DNA of 7,841 nucleotides from a bacterium (lineage in GTDB: Bacteria > KSB1 > UBA2214). Below the pieces are notes generated by a model that was not told the origin of the DNA, did not search any database, and saw nothing but the letters and a program-made list of their open reading frames with translations. The stretch spans positions 1 through 7,841 of the forward strand of contig JAKQKF010000118.1 in NCBI GenBank assembly GCA_029560815.1. Reading direction: 5' to 3'. This document shows, piece after piece, positions 4,572 to 7,841 of the stretch. Position numbers and translations under genes: made by a program. Positions within the stretch are counted from its first letter, which is position 1, and each line of letters opens with the position of its first letter.

Positions 4572-6791
4572 CTAACCGTTCAACCTCAATCCCACATAGA
4601 AGCGCCGGCCGGCCGTCGGCCCCCAGACCAGCGACGAGTCGAACCAGGGACTGAAGGGGTCCTCCCAGGCGAGGATCGGCCGCTCCTGCCGGAAGCCGGT
4701 CAGGTTCTCCCCGCCCAGATAGAGATCCATTTTGCCCATCTTGCGTGTCACCTGCGCGAAGAGTTGGGCATAGGCCGGCGAACTGCTCCCCATCCGGTAG
4801 GGCTCGGGATTGAGAGCGGTCTCCGGCAGCCGAGTGGCGCCGTTATACTGGGTGGTGACGTCGAACTGCCACTTGCCAGCCGGCGGGGTCCAGGAGAGCA
4901 CCAGCACCCCCTTGTGGCGGGGATTGAGCGGCAGCTCGTTCAGTTCGCCTGCATAGGTCATGCGCACGTCATTGATACGCCAGGCCGCGGTCAGATCGAG
5001 GCCCCGTACCGCCGTCGCGGTCACCTCGAGCTGGGCGCTGTTGGCGAAGGAGCGGCCGTCGAGGTTGTAGAGCACGATCGTGCGCGGATCGCGGTCGAGA
5101 TCGACCACGGTCTGCTGCAGGAATTCGGTGCGGTAGAAATCGAAGGCGAGGGTGCCGGGGCGATCAACCCCGAGTGAGAAATCGCGCGTGAGCTGCAGCC
5201 CCGCGTTCCACGCCTCTTCGGCTGCCAGCGGCTCGGCAAAGATTACCTCACGCGAACTGGCCAGCATCGCCGGGTTGTCCATGAAGAGGTGGGGCACACG
5301 ATAGCCCTTGCCCGCCGAGAGACGCAGCGCAGTGAGGGCGTCGGCCTGATATTTGAGGTGGAGGCGCGGGGTGTAAAAAGGCCCGTAGAGGTTGTGGCGG
5401 TCATAGCGGAATCCGGCCATTGCGCTCAGCCGCTCATGAGGCTTGTATGTGTACTCCGCGAAAAGGCCGGGCACGCGCTCGCGGGTCCGGAAAAGAACCG
5501 TCTGGTAGATTTCGTCGCGCTCATCGAGAAGGTAGGAGAGGCCGGAGGAGAAACGGTGGCGCGCGCCCTCTTGTTCGAAGATCAGGTTGGCGTAGAGGCT
5601 GTTCTCATCGCCGGTATAATTTTTCGCGCCCCAGAACGAGTCCTGTTCGTGATGAAAGCCGGAGAGGATGAGGCCGAGACTGCGGCCGTTGCTGAAGGCG
5701 CTGCCGGCCTTGGCGAAGAACTCGTAGCGTCCGATGCGGTTGCGCGAGCCGTAGCCGCTGTTGGCGGCGCGCGGGCGGCCGAAATCGAAAGCGGTCTGGC
5801 CGCCGTCGCGGGTGTCGCGCAGGATCTTGAAGCCGATCTGTCCGTCGCGTCCGTCGCCGCTGTACTTCCAGCGGTTCAGCAGGCTGAGGTGGGAGACCAG
5901 GGGCATGTCCAGGAAGGTGTCGCTGTCCTCATCCCAGCGCTGGCGGTTGTAGCTGCCGTAGGAGAGAAGCATGGTGGAGAGTTTCGGGGTCACCTTGCGG
6001 GCCGCCGAGAGGGTCAGCTCCGAGCGCCCCATGCTGTTCTGAAAGGCGTTGAGGGCGAGCGGCCTGCCCAGTTCCGGCTTGGTCAGCTCGACGTTGATCT
6101 GGCCGGTGATCGATTCATAGCCGGTCGCCACCGAGGCGGTGCCCTTGGAGATATCGATCGCGTCGATCCAGAAGCCGGGGATGTACTCCAGCCCGAAGGG
6201 GCTGATCAGGCCGCGCATGAGTGGATTTTTTTCGACCAGGATCTGGGTGTAAAAGCCGGCGAGGCCGAGCATCTTGATACGCTTGGCGCCGCTGACGGCG
6301 TCGCTCTGCTCGACATCCACCGAGAGGCTGTTCTCAAAGCTCTCGGCGAGATTGCAGCAGGCGAGGGTGCGCAGCCCCTGCCGGGTGATGCTCTGGGTGT
6401 TCACCTCGGCTTCGTGGAGATGGAGGGTGTGGGGCTTTTTCCCCTCAATGATCATCTCCTCATGCCTGTCGTCCGGCTTCAGGTAAAAGGCAAGGCCGTG
6501 CATGCCCGGCTCCACCTGGAGGGTGTCGCTTTCATAGCCGACATAACCGGCGACGAGCTTTTTGCTGGCCGGCGAGAGGTCGAGCTTGAAAAAGCCCACA
6601 TCATCGGAGACGGTGCCGAGGGTGGTGCCGGCCCACATGACATTGGCGTGGATGAGGGCAATGGTGTCCTGATGGTTGTGGTGGAATTCAATTCCGTAGA
6701 CGGTACCGCAGGTCCAGGTGTCTTTGGCCTGGGCGAAGAGGGCGGGCGCAGCGCCGGCCCAGAGGAAGAGCAGAAAGAAGATCTTTTTCAT
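4572..6791 (-). CDS. TonB-dependent outer-membrane receptor with 'CCNLAESF' plug, probable metal-related substrate
   Basis: A 739-residue TonB-dependent receptor: a 22-strand outer-membrane barrel importing a ligand using energy from TonB-ExbBD. Residues 1-21 are a signal peptide ending LFAQ. Residues about 28-105 form a carboxypeptidase-regulatory-like beta domain (GTVYG, then GTTLGTVSDDVGFFKLDL). The plug spans about 130-237, with ACCNLAESFE at 144-153, RIKMLGL at 171-177 and KGTASVATGYESITGQINVEL at its end. The barrel fills the rest and ends FYVGLRLNG. The paired Cys145-Cys146, and His clusters at 37-40 (HHNH) and 121-126, stand out. I know this plug type from Bacteroidota receptors encoded beside heavy-metal-associated and Cys-rich proteins, and a Cys/His-rich gene lies 96 bp upstream here. 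Plus-strand 6798-6803 gives AAGAGG 6 nt before the ATG. A thiophilic metal or its complex is the inferred cargo; other ligands remain possible. Confidence 0.93.
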   Translation of the reverse strand: MKKIFFLLFLWAGAAPALFAQAKDTWTCGTVYGIEFHHNHQDTIALIHANVMWAGTTLGTVSDDVGFFKLDLSPASKKLVAGYVGYESDTLQVEPGMHGLAFYLKPDDRHEEMIIEGKKPHTLHLHEAEVNTQSITRQGLRTLACCNLAESFENSLSVDVEQSDAVSGAKRIKMLGLAGFYTQILVEKNPLMRGLISPFGLEYIPGFWIDAIDISKGTASVATGYESITGQINVELTKPELGRPLALNAFQNSMGRSELTLSAARKVTPKLSTMLLSYGSYNRQRWDEDSDTFLDMPLVSHLSLLNRWKYSGDGRDGQIGFKILRDTRDGGQTAFDFGRPRAANSGYGSRNRIGRYEFFAKAGSAFSNGRSLGLILSGFHHEQDSFWGAKNYTGDENSLYANLIFEQEGARHRFSSGLSYLLDERDEIYQTVLFRTRERVPGLFAEYTYKPHERLSAMAGFRYDRHNLYGPFYTPRLHLKYQADALTALRLSAGKGYRVPHLFMDNPAMLASSREVIFAEPLAAEEAWNAGLQLTRDFSLGVDRPGTLAFDFYRTEFLQQTVVDLDRDPRTIVLYNLDGRSFANSAQLEVTATAVRGLDLTAAWRINDVRMTYAGELNELPLNPRHKGVLVLSWTPPAGKWQFDVTTQYNGATRLPETALNPEPYRMGSSSPAYAQLFAQVTRKMGKMDLYLGGENLTGFRQERPILAWEDPFSPWFDSSLVWGPTAGRRFYVGLRLNG

Positions 6792-6797
6792 GGCGTA

Positions 6798-6803
6798 CCT
6801 CTT
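6798..6803 (-). promoter_or_regulatory. Ribosome binding site fixing the receptor start
   Basis: The minus strand reads AAGAGG, 6 nt before the ATG at 6791-6789, which begins the signal peptide MKKIFFLLFLW. An upstream in-frame start at 6830 would add 13 residues before that peptide and is not preferred. Confidence 0.65.
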
Positions 6804-6834
6804 GAGTGCTAAATGGGCACAAGGGTTCATCGGT

Positions 6835-6856
6835 GCGCTCCATTCTTTCTGAGCGC
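6835..6856 (-). other. Small hairpin between the Cys/His-rich gene and the receptor gene
   Basis: GCGCTC (6835-6840) pairs with GAGCGC (6851-6856) around a 10-nt loop. It lies in the 96-bp spacer of the proposed two-gene transcript and is not followed by a U-run on the minus strand. It may adjust relative expression or be incidental. Confidence 0.25.
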
Positions 6857-6887
6857 CCGGAATTAAAAACGAGAGGTATGCCAGGGA

Positions 6888-7388
6888 TCAAATAAGCAGA
6901 GGGAGATTGAGGCGGTCCGCCGCATGCGGTACCATGATAGAGCGTAAGCTTCCCGTGGAGGACGAACTGGCGGGGTGGAGCAGGGCGATGGGCGCAGCCG
7001 GGGCCTGGACGAGTCCAGTGAAGACCGGGGGTGCGCTCTCCTCGACGTGGTGATAGAGGCTGACCAGCTCGCAGCAAACCGGATTGGCCAACGCCGGGCC
7101 GGAGTTTTCCGGAGCGGGGGATGCGGACGCTGTTTCCGCCGGGCAGCAGGAGGAGCCGGCATCCGCAGATGAGGCTGCCGGAATCGGGGATGACTCCGGA
7201 TCCGCTGAGATGGGCGCCAGGCAGGAGGTCGCAGCCTCTTTTGGCTCAGCACAGCCGCAGGCTGTTTCCGCCGCCGGGGGATGATGCTGCCGGAGACAGT
7301 GGTGTTCGATTCCGGCATATCCGGCAGCGGCGGCGAGATGGGTCAGCGCCAGCGCGAATAAAAGGGATTTGCGTAAAAGGATTCTCAA
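6888..7388 (-). CDS. HYC_CC_PP-family-like exported Cys/His-rich protein
   Basis: A 166-residue exported protein whose role is not established. Residues 1-25 (RILLRKSLLFALALTHLAAAA) are a signal peptide. The mature part has HHC at 29-31, CGC at 44-46, Cys56, paired Cys81-82, paired Cys105-106 followed by ELVSLYHH (107-114), and APP at 119-121. This order, a His-Cys near the signal peptide, Cys pairs, then a Pro pair, is that of the 'HYC_CC_PP family' of small Bacteroidota proteins found next to metal-related TonB receptors; here HYC reads HHC. An Ala/Ser/Pro-rich spacer at about 58-100 makes it longer than most. The residues suit binding of copper or another thiophilic metal (inference). The start is a TTG at 7388-7386 without a visible Shine-Dalgarno; no ATG occurs before the signal peptide, and a stop lies seven codons upstream. 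It is probably cotranscribed with the receptor. Confidence 0.72.
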   Translation of the reverse strand: MRILLRKSLLFALALTHLAAAAGYAGIEHHCLRQHHPPAAETACGCAEPKEAATSCLAPISADPESSPIPAASSADAGSSCCPAETASASPAPENSGPALANPVCCELVSLYHHVEESAPPVFTGLVQAPAAPIALLHPASSSSTGSLRSIMVPHAADRLNLPLLI

Positions 7389-7411
7389 ATTGTATTCTAT
7401 TGATAATTAAT

Positions 7412-7440
7412 AAAATAAGTTAACCTTGCATCACTGTAAA
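7412..7440 (-). promoter_or_regulatory. Candidate promoter for the Cys/His-rich gene and receptor
   Basis: On the minus strand TTTACA (plus 7435-7440) and TATTTT (plus 7412-7417) are separated by 17 nt. The -10 ends 23 nt before the TTG start, so the leader would be very short and AT-rich, consistent with the lack of a Shine-Dalgarno sequence. Pattern evidence only. Confidence 0.45.
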
Positions 7441-7459
7441 GATAGTAATCAGCCCCCGG

Positions 7460-7499
7460 ATTTCAAAAAGAAATGTGCGCTGCAGCGGCTCGGTGCCGC
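7460..7499 (-). terminator. Possible weak terminator after the right-hand partial gene
   Basis: On the minus strand GCGGC-ACCGA-GCCGC (plus 7485-7499) forms a 5-bp GC hairpin. About ten nt later comes a T-rich TTTCTTTTTG (plus 7464-7473), which itself lies in a small ATTTC/GAAAT hairpin (7460-7474). The U-rich tract is too far from the GC stem for a textbook terminator. The position, 60-100 nt after the stop codon and before the next promoter, is right for one. Confidence 0.3.
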
Positions 7500-7559
7500 A
7501 GAATGCGCCCCGGCCCCTCCTCAGGCCTGTGCTCCGTGCTTCGCTGCACTCATTCACTG

Positions 7560-7841
7560 CTATTTCATCAAAACCAGCTTGACCGTCCGGTAAATTCCCG
7601 GGCCTCGCAGAACCACCACATAAAGCCCGCTGCCGGCCGGCTGGCCCCTCTCGTCGGTGCCATCCCATCTGAAGAGCATGCTCCTGCCGCCCTGCTCCTC
7701 CATCCGGAACTCCCGAATCTTCTGCCCCAGCATATTGTAAACAGTCAGGGTCAGATCCGCTCGACTGATAAGTTCCGGCAGCAGCAGCTCCAGGGTCACA
7801 GCGATGTTGAAGGGATTGGGCCAGGCTCTCAGCTCACAGAA
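7560..7841 (-). CDS. C-terminal end of a surface/secreted protein with type IX-like/FlgD-like tail (partial)
   Basis: The frame is open from the window edge (7841) to the TAG at 7562-7560, giving the last 93 residues of a larger protein whose N-terminus is outside. It begins FCELRAWPNPFN, the same PNPFN motif that opens the sorting domain of the EEP enzyme. It continues with beta strands LTLTVYNMLGQKIREF, then FRWDGTDERGQPAGSGLYVVVL, which matches the FlgD Ig-like pattern common in such tails, and ends VKLVLMK. The tail indicates delivery to the cell surface or medium; the catalytic or binding part cannot be seen. A distance of 171 bp and a separate promoter candidate suggest it is not in the same operon as the Cys/His-rich gene. 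The ATG-less start inside the window is only an artefact of truncation. Confidence 0.88.
   Translation of the reverse strand, partial: FCELRAWPNPFNIAVTLELLLPELISRADLTLTVYNMLGQKIREFRMEEQGGRSMLFRWDGTDERGQPAGSGLYVVVLRGPGIYRTVKLVLMK

Noticed and set aside
4524..5177. A 217-codon open frame on the plus strand near the terminator
   Set aside because: It is antisense to the barrel-coding 3' part of the receptor, with no domain and no ribosome binding site of note.
5289..6812. A 507-codon open frame on the plus strand, antisense to the receptor gene
   Set aside because: It mirrors the high-GC codon bias of the receptor gene. Its translation is Ala/Val/Glu/Gly-rich with no domain, whereas the minus strand has signal peptide, plug and barrel motifs.
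7412..7440. MerR/CueR-type operator in the promoter of the metal-related genes
   Set aside because: The 17-nt spacer lacks the dyad symmetry expected of such operators, and no regulator gene is present in the window.
1..7841. CRISPR array, tRNA/rRNA, phage or insertion-sequence signals
   Set aside because: I saw no spaced repeat series, no tRNA-like cloverleaf, no transposase or integrase motifs, and no abrupt composition change apart from short AT-rich promoters.

Overview
The window reads as a high-GC genome of the FCB superphylum (Bacteroidota, Ignavibacteria, Calditrichota, KSB1 and relatives). Three things point there. Two proteins end in a 'PNPFN' type IX-like C-terminal sorting domain. 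A TonB-dependent receptor carries an N-terminal carboxypeptidase-regulatory-like domain and sits beside a Cys/His-rich 'HYC_CC_PP'-type small protein. One candidate promoter fits the Bacteroidota TTG / TAnnTTTG pattern. The GC content and the NYPNPFN form suit Calditrichota/KSB1/Ignavibacteria-type lineages better than Bacteroides itself, but the phylum cannot be fixed from this sequence.

Layout, left to right. (1) 1-1049, minus: the first 349 residues of an exported bleomycin hydrolase/PepC-type cysteine aminopeptidase; its 3' end is outside the window. (2) 1050-1358: a divergent regulatory region with two outward promoter candidates, a strong hairpin in the peptidase leader and a tandem CAAATAT repeat. 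(3) 1359-3314, plus: a probable two-gene operon, a secreted endonuclease/exonuclease/phosphatase (EEP) fold enzyme with a sorting domain, then a divergent aldo/keto-reductase-fold protein lacking most of the usual catalytic tetrad; a branched terminator-like structure follows. (4) 3460-4395, plus: a secreted purple-acid-phosphatase-like metallophosphoesterase. (5) 4476-4514: a 15-bp perfect bidirectional terminator. (6) 4572-7388, minus: a TonB-dependent outer-membrane receptor of the 'CCNLAESF' plug type, preceded by the HYC_CC_PP-like Cys/His-rich protein, with a sigma70-like promoter upstream. (7) 7560-7841, minus: the C-terminal end of another surface or secreted protein with a FlgD-like/type IX-like tail.

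Nearly every product except the reductase-fold protein is predicted to leave the cytoplasm. The EEP enzyme and the phosphatase could together scavenge phosphate or nucleotides outside the cell (inference). The receptor plus Cys/His-rich protein looks like a module for a thiophilic metal, probably copper-like, by analogy with Bacteroidota neighbourhoods (established family context plus inference). I see no CRISPR array, RNA gene, insertion sequence or phage gene. The window looks like ordinary chromosome with a few divergent enzymes, not a clear new defence or mobile system.
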